Counted from the stretch's first letter, positions 26,075 to 38,009 are shown. The stretch is DNA of 64,000 nt from Agrocybe praecox (GCA_964017145.1 OZ024852.1:1241945-1305944), one strand, 5' to 3'. Numbers and translations are program-made. The notes: generated by a model from the letters alone, not told the origin.

Positions 26075-27441
26075 GATAGTCAAGAGAAAGGATGTGATGG
26101 GAGTTAGAAAGGGAGAGGAATAAAACAATCCATTGTCTACATTCTAAATGTATAGCACTGCCAGGTTCACTGGATCAGGACATATTAGATCCATCAATCA
26201 CAGCCCCAGCACCGAATAGGAATAGCAACGCTGTGTCATCATTATAAGGCTTTATGTACATGACTCTTAAATTCACGAAGGTTTGACTTCTCAGGTCAAC
26301 TCTGCTCATCCTATAATATGATCCTGTCGGTTCTGTTCTCCTTTGTTTTTTTGACCTACCATTTGCGTCGTCGCGAGTCTATTTTTGTTCAACAACTGAA
26401 TGATTTAATCGACAAAGAAGTCGCGGCTCAATAAACGAAGACACTGAAAATCTTCAATATGTAGTCGAGAAACATACCTCGGAGGATTTCGGGGGTTGGG
26501 TGCGTCTCATCATTCGAGCAAAATCCGTGTTTTGGTTGCATATTTTTGCACTGGGTACAACTTGCGGACGGGGAATGCAGAAGAAAGCTTCATCGACGAA
26601 TGCAGAGGGTATAAGCAGGACACATGGAGGACAGAAGAGACAGGAAAGCGCGAGCCACTGAAACGGCGACGATATGAAGCAGAAGGAGGATATCTACGTA
26701 CCCCATGATCCCTTAGGCAACCGGTGAAATTCTCCCTTTATCCAAGAAACGGTATTCAGTGTCTTAATCCACCCATTTTAGTTACACGTCCCACAATTGC
26801 ACTCACAAAATCAAAAAAGAGAATGCACAAGCGACGCCAGGAGTTAGAATTTTTTCATGCAAACAGCAACTCACATTCTTTTTGGCATCATATCAAAATC
26901 ACTCACCATATTTTACCGAAATCAAAACCTTTCAAGAGGGACTATCCACAAAGAGCAGGTATACGCAACGGACCCAGAGGCGGATTCGAGGCTCGAGTGT
27001 TCGTTCGAACTTCGAAAAAGATGGTTAAGAATATGTTACGTGATGAGGGTTATGTTACCGACTCCGACTTGCGTACACCGTAGGTTGCCGGCGCGTCCTT
27101 CCCTTTTCCCACCTCCCACCTGTGCACACATTTCTTTAACACGAGAGTTGGCTACTATCTGCTGCAATCCTAGGCTTTGAATGATGCAGAGATTCGAGAA
27201 TAAAAAACTATCTTCACAACTCTTTTCATCAGTCACGTTTTATTTCTGCGAAACCCTTACTCCCAACGCGACGTATACCACCGAATGGAGAGAATATCAA
27301 CAACATATGCCCATGTGTAACTTAGCGTGCGTATAAAGATATATAAAGGACACGGTTCTGAGTAGAATCTTCATTTTGCTTTCCCTCAAGGCCTCACTAG
27401 TCACTACTAACATTGAGATTCATACGTACTCGATAGAGACC
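26075..27441. promoter_or_regulatory. Divergent intergenic region between annexin and oxidoreductase genes
   Basis: 1.37 kb. Two TATA-like TATAAAG words at 27332-27338 and 27342-27348 lie about 100 bases before the oxidoreductase ATG. Several ORFs of 60-120 codons here have no protein-like features and are ignored. Confidence 0.45.
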
Positions 27442-28957
27442 ATGTCCTCCGTCATCGGCTTGATACAGCGTCTCTACAAGGTGCGCTTGAACCTCATACT
27501 CTTCTCTCATTAATCAGTATGTTTATCATTCCAACTCTAGATATACAACCCACCGATAGCCTCAAAATCCACCCAGCCGCTCAAATTCGGTATTTTAGGC
27601 GCAGCGGCCATCGGCCCTCCCGCTCTTGTCCTCCCAGCGCGCTCGCACCCCGACGTGGTCGTTTACGCCGTTGCGGCCCGTAGCCTATATAGAGCGCAAG
27701 AGTATGCAAATAAGTGGGGAATCGAGAAGGCGTATGAGGGCTATCAGAAGTTGTTGGATGATCCAGAGGTGGATGTTGTGTATAACGCGGTACGTCATCG
27801 TATTACATTTGAAAGGGAATCTTTGGGATTGACAGTGCTACTAATTCTCCCCTAGCTCCCCAACAGTCTGCACTATGAATGGACCATGAAAGCTCTTCGA
27901 GCCGGTAAACACGTCCTGAACGAAAAGCCGACAGCGGACACGGCAGCTGAGACGCGTGCCATGTTCGCGTTGTCCGAGGAGAAAGGGCTGATTTTACTGG
28001 ATGCCTATCATTATAGGTACGTTTAGACATATGGTAACACTTAAGTGGAGAGTACGCATGATTTACGATGTCTATCTAGGTTCCACCCAGCCATCAAACG
28101 TGCAAAAGCCATTGTCGACAGCGGTGAGATTGGTGAAGTCAAACACGTATCAGCGGACTTGCTCTTACATCAGAGCATGTTCGGAAAAGATGATATTCGA
28201 TACAATTTCGAACTTGGAGGAGGGGCGATGATGGATCTGGGGTGTAAGTCTCTTCCTGTCGATTACCAATGAACATTAACCTACATCCAATTGCCTCAAA
28301 TAGGTTATACGATGAGCAGCATCAGGTATATGGCATCTTTCAATCCCACCTCTGTATTATCCACCTCCCATATCGCCTTTGTACCCCGTTCTCAACCCAC
28401 GAACTATATCCCCAAAGTCGATAGGCGGGTCGAAGCCACACTCGCCTTTCCAAATGGTGTCACGGGCACGATTCGCGTTGATCTAGGGGAACCCAACACA
28501 TTTGGCTTCATCCCTAAAATTCCTACCGTCAAAGTCACAGTCGAAGGTACACTCGGCACAGTGGAGGTATTCAACTTTGTCGGGCCGCACTTGTATCATT
28601 CTGTGGCTGTTAATATCAAGGGAGGACATTCTCGCGTTGAGAAAGTTTACAAAGATAAAAGTGGTAATGAGGGACGGTCTGCTATTAAAGGCGAAGAGTG
28701 GTGGTCGACGTACCGGTATCAGCTTGAGGCGCTCGTTGATAAGATCAGAGGACGCGAGCCGGATACTTGGTTGGATAAAGAAGATTCCATCGAGACTATG
28801 CAGTGGATTGAGAATGTTTATGAAAAGGTATGTCATGTTGTTGCTCGGGGGATGAGTTTTTTCTTTCTTTCTTTCTTTCTTCTTTCGAAAAATCATGCTG
28901 ATGGTCACTGGCGCTATATTGCAGACCGGACTTGGTAGTCGCCCATGTAGAATATGA
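27442..28957 (+). CDS. Gfo/Idh/MocA-family NAD(P)-dependent oxidoreductase (dihydrodiol dehydrogenase-like)
   Basis: Six exons (27442-27480, 27541-27789, 27856-28016, 28080-28243, 28304-28827, 28925-28957) join in phase. The Rossmann fold begins KFGILGAAAIGPPALVLPAR; DDPEVDVVYNALPNSLHYEW and the family motif AGKHVLNEKPTADTAAE follow, with the conserved EKP. The C-terminal substrate domain has YHYRFHPAIKRAKAIVDSGE, FELGGGAMMDLGCYTMSSIR and LDKEDSIETMQWIENVYEKT. Fungal relatives are annotated as D-xylose or dihydrodiol dehydrogenases; the substrate cannot be told here. A pyrimidine run (CTTT repeats, 28861-28884) lies in the last intron. The gene is intact. Confidence 0.9.
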
Positions 28958-30372
28958 ATTTGTTCATTATCATTCTTACGTTCTAGTATGAATATACATA
29001 CGTAGTGTCTACTTTAACCGGCCTCACGAGTACTTGAACTTTGAACAACAAATCGAACACATAGCATCGGCCTGTAAATCGGAGTTTGATTCATTGTCCA
29101 GGCGGCTCGTGTGAGATCCACAACATGATATCGGACATGTACTTACGTTCTCCCTTTCTATCGATTTACGCACATGTTCCGTTGATTTTCGACATGAAGA
29201 CTTCGAAGTTTTCGGATAACATCACCTCTCAGTATACTCTGTCGTGCTCTGTAACTTGCTTCTTGTCTACGTTTTTGCGTTTTCTCGAGATCTGTGTCCA
29301 TCTGGTGTCGTTTCGTATCAAGGTAAAGGAGATGAAATCGTCGAGTTTTCTTCCTTCCTCTTATCTTGCTAGTAGATATTCTCAGTACCTCCAAATTTTC
29401 CCCCTGATTCTCGCTACTTCACACTCGTCGAAATGTCCAATCATTGGATTCTTCCTGTCGTATCCAAATTGGTAGGGATTCCATGCTATTTTGGTAATCC
29501 GTCTTTGGCTTTCATTGTCTCTCTTCGACAGTTTCTCGAGAATGTGCCGGCTCCTCAGACGAGAAAAATTTCAGCTTTGTGGGATCATACTCAAGGTGCA
29601 TGATCGCTAATTTGGCTTGGAAGGTGGATACGACGACAATCCCATCTTGGACATGAAATTATATCTATGTGGTAAGTCTTCTGAAAATAGCGCATAGGAA
29701 GTGGAAGGGGCGGACGACAGCTGCAGCCTGATGATCTATATATGGGACACGGCTGAGTACTAAGTACCAGAGTCAGATTCAGTTGTGCTCGCAGTCGTAT
29801 TTCTCTTTAGGAATTTGCTCTACCTCGGGCCTCAGACTTAGTGATAGGTACCCAATTACCACGAATGCGAGTACTGTTATAGAGAAGAAGAGAAATATAT
29901 GAGGTATGTACATATTAAACTTCAAGTTAACTGACCGCACTGAGAATTTTGTTAATCCACTTGTCCATAGACTAGTACCAGGATTTTCTTTTTGAAAACC
30001 CCGTGCTTCATCTAGCTTCCATTGTCAAAACCTCCTAGAGATGAAAACTTAAAAGTTCTGCTCATCACTCGAACATTCATTCAATTGATACGTGAATCAC
30101 TATTCAAATATACAATAGGAGGGCCCGACCAGTTCGGGCGAGATCATTGGCCGGACTTAGTACAAGGAACAAACAAAAATGGAAATAGTACCTTCGGCTC
30201 TCAGAGTGCTCAAAGGTATGTAAAAATGTGCAACCAGAAAGATATACAGCAGTCCGACACTGTTTTATATTTACGGTTACTTTACTAAGAGTTACAAACC
30301 CAACCAAGATGTCACAGTACTGCTCAAATATTTATTTCATCAGCTTGGTGTTAGCACACCAATCAAAACCAA
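28958..30372. other. Intergenic region without supported genes
   Basis: 1.4 kb. One 129-codon ORF at 29086-29475 has atypical composition and no splice context, so I do not call it. GTAAATCGGAGTT at about 29073-29085 recurs at about 32632-32644, perhaps part of an old repeat. Confidence 0.4.
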
Positions 30373-30835
30373 TCAAATGCCTTCGCAACGGTAGGAGCCC
30401 TGGACTTTGCCAGCAGTTCCGACTTGGGTAGTGCTGGGCCCGAAGTAGTTCACGGGAGTGTCTAGGCAATCGACACCACTGTTAAAGATTTAGCACACAT
30501 ATACACTGTTCGGTATATCTATAAATGCGGACACTAACATGTAGAGAGTACAGACGAACGTTGCAGGGACTGCGACTGCAAAAATATTGTTGGAGAGAAC
30601 CTGATTCATGTTCATGCATGCGCCCGAGGTGATTGGGAGAGGAGGGTAGGATCCAGATGGAACGAGGAGAAAAAAAGTGATCGTGTCGAGTCCGTCCTGA
30701 ATGATAAAGACGATAATTAGGTAGATCAACATGACGAGGGCGGTTTCTTACAGCTACAGCACTGACTGGGGTCACTGGGGTAGCGACAGCAATGCCAGCG
30801 AGCATGACCAAGACAGTGGCGACAAAGAACTTCAT
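30373..30835 (-). CDS. Small secreted cysteine protein, family copy 4
   Basis: Exons 30835-30752, 30696-30539 and 30478-30373 give 115 residues. The signal peptide is MKFFVATVLVMLAGIAVATP. The mature region reads DGLDTITFFLLVPSGSYPP, then a four-cysteine core: SGACMNMNQVLSNNIFAVAV, ATFVCTLYIGVDCLDTP, and VGTAGKVQGSYRCEGI. The first intron is phase 0 and the second phase 2, as in the other copies. A TATA box (CTATAAAG, 30924-30917) lies about 80 bases upstream. It is the nearest relative of the decayed copy at 23.4 kb. Function unknown, probably extracellular. Confidence 0.8.
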
Positions 30836-30916
30836 AGTGAGGATGAGTGATTGTTCTAGAGAAGAAGGTAGTAGATATTGTGTATTCCACTGAAGAATAG
30901 AGGGACCAATACTTGC

Positions 30917-30924
30917 CTTTATAG
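30917..30924 (-). promoter_or_regulatory. TATA box of secreted protein copy 4
   Basis: The minus strand reads AATCTATAAAGGCAA, closely matching AATCTATAAAAGCAA before copy 7 (40574-40582). In both cases a pyrimidine-rich leader with ACTACCTTCT follows before the ATG. Confidence 0.55.
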
Positions 30925-31588
30925 ATTTTGAGCCCCTCTCAGAACTCGTCTCGAAATAAAAAATAGCTGACGAAATTCTATCACATAGAATATACATTAA
31001 TTGCATACAATATCTGCACCATGCCCAGGTACACACAGTATATACACCTGATCCACGTTAAATTTAGACGTAGGAACATATCGAATATTAAAAGCACGAT
31101 TCCGAGAACAACCTTGTAAGTAATGTCTTCTATTTCTTGACGGATATTTCAAAGGTAAATCAGATCTGCGCACCTGTCGGGCAAGCTAGGACGTTTGAAC
31201 ACACATTCTATTGTCTGCTCAGGTCGTAGATGCATACTTAATTAATTTGTATTAATCATGAATGTGGTCGTAGATGAAGGTATTACATCGTTGCTCCTGC
31301 AGTTGATACAAGCAACCAAGGGCATATTATTCAAAATGGAAGAGGTAGGCGACACTTATTCCCTCTACTCCGTATATGCCGGGCCTTCCACACAACAATC
31401 AATCTAAACCTTGTACCATCCCGAACCCTCAGTGTAGGTATCACGGCAGGCGTCGATACTTATTTCTCCGAGAAACAGGTTCATAAATACCGGTCGCGTG
31501 TATTTATTAACCTGTATGTCGAAGATACAGGCTCGGGATTCCCGTATATAGTATGGCCGATACATGTATTTAGGCTGCATTTCCGATA

Positions 31589-32337
31589 CAGTCGGACCTC
31601 TCTCAAGCCATACCCCTCGGTGGAAGGCTCAAGGTATGGATTATGAGAGGTCATGGGTTTGGAGAGGTTTGCTAAAATAGATACGAAAAAATCGCCAAAA
31701 AATTAAAATGAATATATTCCAAATCCACATTCCAAACGCGTATTATATGGTACATATATACTTTATAATTTTTTAAAAAGAAATCTGTGAGGACACTATC
31801 CTTCATAAGCTTCATATGTCTGGTTGCATTTTTCCTGCTCAAGGATGCTAGTAGACCTTCCACTCCCCGAGAAGTAGGGTCTTTGAAATATTCCGTGTAT
31901 CTTCTGATAGTGGAAATTGCCTTGATCACTTTCTTATGGCTCGAACAAGGCTCGATAGGCGTGTCCTCGTCCACGTCGTCACCAGTGACCTCGATTAGTG
32001 GGCATGATGACAAGCTATGGGGTGCGCAGGGTGTTTTATTTGACATACAGAATACGTACTATTAAATTTAAATGGAGCGCTAAAATGATAGTTGGAGACA
32101 AAACCCTATATATAGGTAATTACGTGCCAAATCCAGTCTGATACACCGGATTATGAGAGAATTTTCTTAGAGAAACCTATGGGTTTTCCCCCCAAAATAT
32201 GGTATGGCCTATGGGGTATGAGGGGTTCATGGGTTATGCGCTCCATTTCCCTGCGAACCAACTTGGTGGATCGAAAAAGTCATGGGTTATAAGAGGTTAT
32301 GGGGTTTGAGGGGTATGGTTTAAGAGAGGTCCGACTG
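31589..32337. mobile_element. Pogo-like (Tc1/mariner superfamily) DNA transposon remnant with TIRs and TA duplication
   Basis: The left end CAGTCGGACCTCTCTCAAGC and right end reading inward CAGTCGGACCTCTCTTAAAC are inverted repeats of about 30 bases (continuing CATACCCCTC). Both are flanked by TA, the superfamily's target duplication. The element is 749 bp, with further GGTTATGAGAGG-type words inside each end. It carries only the C-terminal part of a transposase (31672-32046), so it is non-autonomous, an internal deletion derivative. Confidence 0.85.
31672..32046 (-). pseudogene. C-terminal remnant of a pogo/Tigger-type transposase
   Basis: An open frame of 124 codons lies within the terminal inverted repeats. 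The part IEPCSSHKKVIKAISTIRRY, then EYFKDPTSRGVEGLLASLSR and MKLMKDSVLTDFF, resembles the tail of fungal DDE transposases of the pogo group, where a helical segment and a TLxxFF-like motif follow the catalytic domain. No DDE catalytic residues remain, so it is not functional. Confidence 0.6.
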
Positions 32338-32977
32338 TATACAAGTATCGGCGCCCGCTGTGTATGTCAATTCGTTTGATGTATTTTGAGGTCCTTTAGT
32401 TTTCCTGAAGCGTACTGCTTACTAGTATTCAAAGTGAGTACACATATAGTTGACTCAAAATTTGACTTAATTATACCTTTCGATTCAAGTTGTGATAATA
32501 GAGAGATTGGGAGGTAAATTAACCTCGGAACATGTCAATGGCTTCTATCAGAGATATTTTATGCATATTCTACTATTAAGCTGAGCTGGCATACATTTCG
32601 ACATCGTGAGTATCCATAAGTTATTTCGGGCCGTAAATCGGAGTTAAAATGTTGTTCATGTACAAAATTCCGAAACCTTAAGTTGTCTTCTCTGTCCGCA
32701 CACACGCCCTCCTGATTCTCAATTCTTCCCTCGGCTGATCATATCTCCCATATATTCTTATATGCTCTCTGGAATCATATCTCTTGTCAAGGACTCTAGT
32801 TCTGATACCGGTGCGTACAACAGTGATAAGCATCATCTTCTAAACCCTCTGCTAGTCCACCTATGACAGTTCACAAAAATGCAATCTCTAATCGTCGTCT
32901 GAAATCCGTCGCGTCAATGATATTCTCTGGAGAAAGTGGGGCTGCTGACCGAAAAAATATTATAGTCACATCGCACC
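32338..32977. other. AT-rich intergenic region beyond the transposon
   Basis: No gene or strong regulatory signal was seen. It lies downstream of the minus-strand hypothetical gene. Confidence 0.4.
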
Positions 32978-34340
32978 CTACGCTTCTTGGTCGTTGGCAG
33001 GTCTTGATTCGACAGCTTTACTTAAGTCTGAAAGCGACATCCTAGCTTGGACCAGTCTCAACAATTCATCGTATTCTGCCTTCGCTGCATCTGCCTGCTG
33101 ACGGTACTCTTCTGCTTTCTGAATGTAGTACTCTGCTGTTTCATGAGGGTTCTCTTCTATTTGCTCATCGTGCTCTGTTTGTCGACTGTATCCTGGCTTT
33201 TGCCGATCGCGTTCTTCCTTACTCTGGCGGCGTTTGAGTATCTCCTCCAACCTTTGCTCGGTCAGACCTTCTCTTCGCAAGTAAAGCTTATTGCAACCAG
33301 TCAGTATTTATAGCAATTAAAACTCAAAATAAATTATACTCACAAAGTCATCGTTCTCTTGGATATTCTGACCTAAAGTCTGTTCCACTTGTTCTACCTG
33401 CTTAGGGTTGTCCTCGATGACTGTCAGTCGACTGGCCTCAGATCTTGACCAAAGGCTGGCGGACTTCCCAACCCAGTAAGTACCCCCAGTGTATGCACGT
33501 GAAGTTTTGTTTTCAATTGGTGCATATGTTTTCTTCACCACACCCATGCATGTACGCGCAAACCAGAAAGATTCTTCCATGAGCCTATAGGGGACAGGAG
33601 CCTCGCCATCTTTTTTTCCATCTAATATCTTGTTTATGCTGTCCAACAATATTGAGAGGTCCCGAAGGCAGAGGGGCTTCGAGGAGGAAAGATCATACGA
33701 AGCCAAAAGATAGGCGGTACCGGGATCTTTCTGCATGACTCCGTCGGAGAGTATGACACGTCTGAATACCATTTCACCCCAAGGCATGTTTTTCTTCGGA
33801 CGAGCCATCCGCTCTTTGAACGTGTTGACGACATCCCTCTCAAGTGACACGTCCCTTGAAAAGTGGACACGATGTTCAGGAGAGAAGGACTGAGGCAATG
33901 CACCAAGCGTTCAGCGTCAGAACCCAACTTTACGGGATGAGGGAGATTTTTTTCACCTCGATGGTTTCCTTTTTCAACACGTTTTCCTCAACGATATTTG
34001 CTGGATGAGTCCCGCGTCGGTCGAAACGCATATAAAATTTTTGGTCCAAATTATCGCGTACGACTGTAGCCAGCACATATTCATGCTCCAAGCCATGTGC
34101 GTATTTGTACCAGTCAAGCCGAACAACCGCAGTTCTCCGCGCGTCAGCGTGGGACCCGTAGACGTTACAAACAGCCGAGAGGAACATGGAGAAAGGGATA
34201 GTCGAGAAATCTCTGGGTCGTCTAATAACAAAAAACTCTGGACGCGAAGGGTCGGATCCATCGTAGGCATAGGACGGCGCAGTGATGGGGGAAATAGCAT
34301 GGGAGACGAAGCCAATGAAATGTTGATAAAGGGTATTCAT
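32978..34340 (-). CDS. Conserved-looking hypothetical protein, agaric type
   Basis: Three exons on the minus strand (34340 to about 33961, about 33892 to 33345, about 33283 to 32978). The first part reads PEFFVIRRPRDFSTIPFSMF, RTAVVRLDWYKYAHGLEHEY and VLATVVRDNLDQKFYMRFDR. The middle is FSPEHRVHFSRDVSLERDVV, SLWSRSEASRLTVIEDNPKQ. The end is a charged helical tail (LRREGLTEQRLEEILKRRQS; AEYYIQKAEEYRQQADAAKA). No signal peptide and no membrane segment. The first domain looks like a beta-rich domain of unknown function that I associate with unannotated agaric proteins. The C-terminal coiled coil suggests oligomerisation. No function is proposed. Confidence 0.65.
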
Positions 34341-34829
34341 GTTATGAGTTGGGGGTCAGTTCGATGAGAGAGTATGCTGAGGTAAAGAAAGGGCAGGACC
34401 GTCTATTTAACGAGTCGTCGAAGTAGGGGGGTTGCTCAACCAGCGAAGTTGTGCGGGTCAATAGCTAGTCATTGATGGGTTACGTCGTTTAGATTACTTA
34501 GACTTCCGAGTCATCAACACTGTCCTTAACACGTTCCCAGCATGTGGATTACTGCGCCTTGAAGGTCGTTGAAGGAGTTAATACGTTGTGCAGTTCATTT
34601 GTTTTATTTGAAATTGCCATTGAATACAGATTTGAATGAAGATTACACGTTTTCATAACGGGTGAGTAACAAAGTGTTTTTTTTTACATACGAACTGTCT
34701 TTTTACTACTAACTTCCGACTTCGGTTTTCCAAAACATATATAAAACACATTTAAAAATTCACTTTATTTTGTATACTACATTACTCGAAGCTAAATATG
34801 AAGCTTTGAAGACGAGAGCCATTGTGCTA
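34341..34829. other. Upstream region of the hypothetical gene
   Basis: AT-rich, with no gene supported. Confidence 0.35.
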
Positions 34830-35110
34830 GATCTCGTCTTCGTCCTCCGGGCCGTCCTCGCTCATCCCTCCCTCCCCGCCCTCTAGCTGTCGTACTCGCC
34901 CTCCCTTGTCACTTTGCCATCGTCGTAACTACCGGGTGGGCGGTGGTGGCAGTCGACGGTTGTGCGCGTCGAGGTGCCGTAGTAAGATCCACAGCAGCTG
35001 CGCCGAGGATTTCACCTGGCACCGTCCCATCAATGCCGCTTTACTAATCAGAGCAGCCCGGCTGCCCGGAGGCTCCCGCTACTTCGATCTTGTCAGCATC
35101 CTCTGAGCCT
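34830..35110. other. GC-rich island, possible decayed coding fragment
   Basis: About 280 bases are strikingly GC-rich next to AT-rich flanks. The minus strand contains protein-like pieces in different frames: GSYYGTSTRTTVDCHHRPPG continuing SYDDGKVTREGEYDS in one, EGGEGGMSEDGPEDEDEI then a stop in another, and GEILGAAAVDLTTAPRRAQP in a third. This is what an inserted and frameshifted piece of a GC-rich gene or retroelement would look like. No end repeats were found. Confidence 0.4.
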
Positions 35111-35153
35111 CGCTCTCCTTCGTGGGCACCTTCGTGAGCACCTTTCCTATGGC

Positions 35154-35160
35154 TATAAAT
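35154..35160 (+). promoter_or_regulatory. TATA box for the small gene at 35220
   Basis: GGCTATAAATTGG lies about 65 bases before the ATG. Confidence 0.45.
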
Positions 35161-35219
35161 TGGCAACACTTCTGACGAGAGATGGACCCTACAGAATCTA
35201 GAAATATATTCTACCAGCC

Positions 35220-35531
35220 ATGAGCGAACAGATTGTTGGGCATCTTACCATCAAATCACAAGAGGTCATCGGCGTCTTTACATCCAATGGACAGACGCAT
35301 ACTTTCGACGGGGTGCTTGCGCATGAATCCCGCGACAATTTCGATCGCATTAGAGCTTTCTTGACCTATACATCGAAGATCAAGGAAGGATCCAAAGATT
35401 TTCAAGGCATGGTTGGGCCAGCGGCGATCGTGATAGAAATGCAGGACAGTGAAGTCGTTATAACTGCTCAACTCAATAATGGCATTGTGGGTTACGAAAT
35501 TTCAGGTACTGGGTCATGGACCACTGAATAA
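35220..35531 (+). CDS. Small protein of unknown function, 103 residues
   Basis: A single exon opens MSEQIVGHLTIKSQEVIGVF and contains HTFDGVLAHESRDNFDRIRA, FQGMVGPAAIVIEMQDSEVV and ITAQLNNGIVGYEISGTGSW. Alternating hydrophobic residues predict a small beta-rich cytosolic fold. There is no signal peptide and there are no cysteines. A TATA box lies just upstream, next to the GC-rich island. I do not recognise the family. Confidence 0.55.
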   Translation: MSEQIVGHLTIKSQEVIGVFTSNGQTHTFDGVLAHESRDNFDRIRAFLTYTSKIKEGSKDFQGMVGPAAIVIEMQDSEVVITAQLNNGIVGYEISGTGSWTTE

Positions 35532-35863
35532 GAAAATCGGTTTGTAAGTCCTTTGTAAGAACTGATAAACTGTTCATAACCTTATTTTTATTTTACCAGC
35601 AGGTAATGTAGTAGTCGGGAATAGCTACATTCACGACGACCTTCGCCGCTTTTGAATACTTAAAACACATTCAAGTCGCTGAGTATGATTTTATTTCACA
35701 ATCATTCGAATGTGCCATCTGCCATTGGCTAAAACCTTCCTGATGCCGTCAAGGAAACATGAACATGACTTAAGTTCTCACGTAATGTGAACCTTAGTTC
35801 CCGTACTTTCATCGGCTACCTATTCCTTGTCCTCTTTGATTCGTATGCTAAGTTCCTATCAAC

Positions 35864-37413
35864 ATGCGACTAAATGACGACTTGGTATTGGCTATATGCG
35901 AACTCAATACAAGCGATACTACGAATGATAAACCATCTCGATTGGCCGATACACGAGCAATGTCCCAGGTTTGCCAGTGGTGGCGACAACTAATAATCGG
36001 TTCCCCATCGATTTGGTCTAGACTTATCATCATACAGAGTGATATACGGAGAGCGTGGATGGAAGCTGTTCTAGAAAGGGCAGGGAGCTCATCTTTACTG
36101 TGGGTGGAAGCCATCATCAGCGATGGAGATCATGACAAGTTGTCTCTTGTTTCATGGTTTTCTAGTATCCTCCAGAAACATTGGGACAGGATCGAAATGT
36201 TGGATATCTCCATACCCAGCGAATTTTACAATAAAATGTGCAGGACCCAGCTAACTCTCTCCGCTGCTTTACGATTCACCCCCCACAATCTTGGGATCCG
36301 CCATATCAGGCCACTGGCAATGTTCCACCCGGACTCTTTTCCAATAATGCGCCAGTCCTTAGATCATTCGACTGTCCATCGCTACGAATTGTGTCTAAAG
36401 GACTCGGGCGTTGGGTTTCCTGCCTCGAAATCCTAGCGTGTTACACCGACTCATATGACCATCTATCTGATCTCATATCTTGGACACCTGATGTCTGGGA
36501 ACTCGGACTTATGGTCGACTTTCGAAATCTATACCACGGTGTTCACGTCACTGCGCTTCACAAGCTTAAAGATGTATCCAAGGACTTGGCATACCGCCTT
36601 AAACATATTGCTGGAATTGTGTCAGTAGACGCATTCAACGCATTATGGAGCTCACAAACACGCTCAGCAGAGAAATTTGTTTGCCAACTCCATATCATAG
36701 CCAACTCCGAGTCTTATAGACTAGAAGATACCCAATTCACCGGAGAGTTCGAACAGGCGCTCAACAACCTTCTATGTCATCAGAACTGTATTGCTCAAGA
36801 CAATTCTTTCGATGGGAAGCGGTGTTTGTTATCTATCAGCCCTTCGATTTTTTATTTTTTCATATCATCACCATCCATTGAAGTGAATCTGGCCTTCGAC
36901 GTTAGTCTCGGAAGGGACAACCCATCGTTGAATCCTTTCCTCATCAAATCTCTTACTCCATACATGCGGAATGTGGTTCATTTTAACTTCAATAGGTGCC
37001 ACCCAATTTTGGAGCTCACTGGAACGTCTGAAATGAACAAAATGCTGATGGAGATGACCAAAGTCACAACCTTCTACCTGCATGGCGCAGTGTCGTTTGA
37101 ATGTTACGATTTCATCGAAAGTTCTCAAGACCTGCTGCCATTCCCAAATCTAGAAAGGGCATCGGTTGGTGCTCTTGATGCCCTCCACCAGCTGACGGAC
37201 GGCGAAGTGAACATTGTTCCTTTCTTCGAGCGCCGAGCTCGGATAGGCCGTTCTTTGCCCTTGCTTAGTTTGACTGGTTTTACTGAAGAGGATCGTAGAG
37301 TCATAACGGCTCGCATGATAAAGGAGTATTTCAATCGTTTTGGTCATCCGAGCTTCCGTTGGAGCTGCGTCGGTATAGGGAAAGATTATAAAATGGAGTA
37401 TGAGTATGTATAA
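35864..37413 (+). pseudogene. F-box-like protein gene with an apparent frameshift
   Basis: The first frame (from 35864) holds an F-box-like start, MRLNDDLVLAICELN with MSQVCQWWRQLIIGSPSIWS, then WDRIEMLDISIPSEFYNKM. At about 36238 the homologous-looking continuation moves to another frame: QDPANSLRCFTIHPPQSWDP, then FDCPSLRIVSKGLGRWVSCL, LISWTPDVWELGLMVDF and onward to GIGKDYKMEYEYV. No GT-AG intron removes the shift without deleting conserved-looking sequence, so either one small indel broke the gene or the assembly has an error there. The layout, an F-box followed by leucine-rich-like repeats, is that of the large agaric F-box family, which recruits substrates to SCF ubiquitin ligases. About 480-515 residues if whole. 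Confidence 0.6.
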
Positions 37414-38009
37414 CTCAATAATGCATTACAAGCTGTAGTATTTGATTGATCTTATATGATGTACATGAATTCTTTATTTTGTGTTGAAATGCAATCGTGA
37501 TTCGTAGCGCTCAAAAATATTCAAACCGATGGAATAACTCTTGCCGATGGGTTTGCCGACAATCATGCATCATGGTTGATCATCATGACATCACTCGGCT
37601 CAGTGATTGTCGCTGTTTGGTATGCTTGTCGTTTGGTTACTTACAGTTACATCGCAACATTTGTTCCACGCCGACGTTTATACGATGATCATGATGCATG
37701 GTGTTCCATTGGTATAAGTACTTGAACTTACAGCTATCAACCTCGCCAGGCTGCAAATTGTTTAACCCCACTGAACTTGAATGTAGTCCTTATTTCAAGT
37801 TCCGTATAATTACGTGTCGATACGCTGTTGGGAAAGGAATCAAACTTTCATTAGTAATAGAAGAGCAAATAGGTCAACACAGCCAGGTTCGTTCCTAGAA
37901 GCCTAAAAAATCTGGGTTCATTCTCTGGTTTGTCGCGCATATAATCATCAGTTGAATCTCCAGTCTACTAGTTTCTCCTGCTCTCGATAGTTCTTGAGCG
38001 GCATTTACC
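37414..38009. other. Intergenic region
   Basis: No gene supported; it contains the promoter of the secreted protein copy at 38010. Confidence 0.35.

Noticed and set aside
26496..27083. Overlapping plus-strand ORFs of 70-119 codons
   Set aside because: No conserved motif, no splice context and low-complexity composition in an intergenic region.
29086..29475. A 129-codon plus-strand ORF
   Set aside because: Hydrophobic and serine-rich by base composition; nothing protein-like around it.
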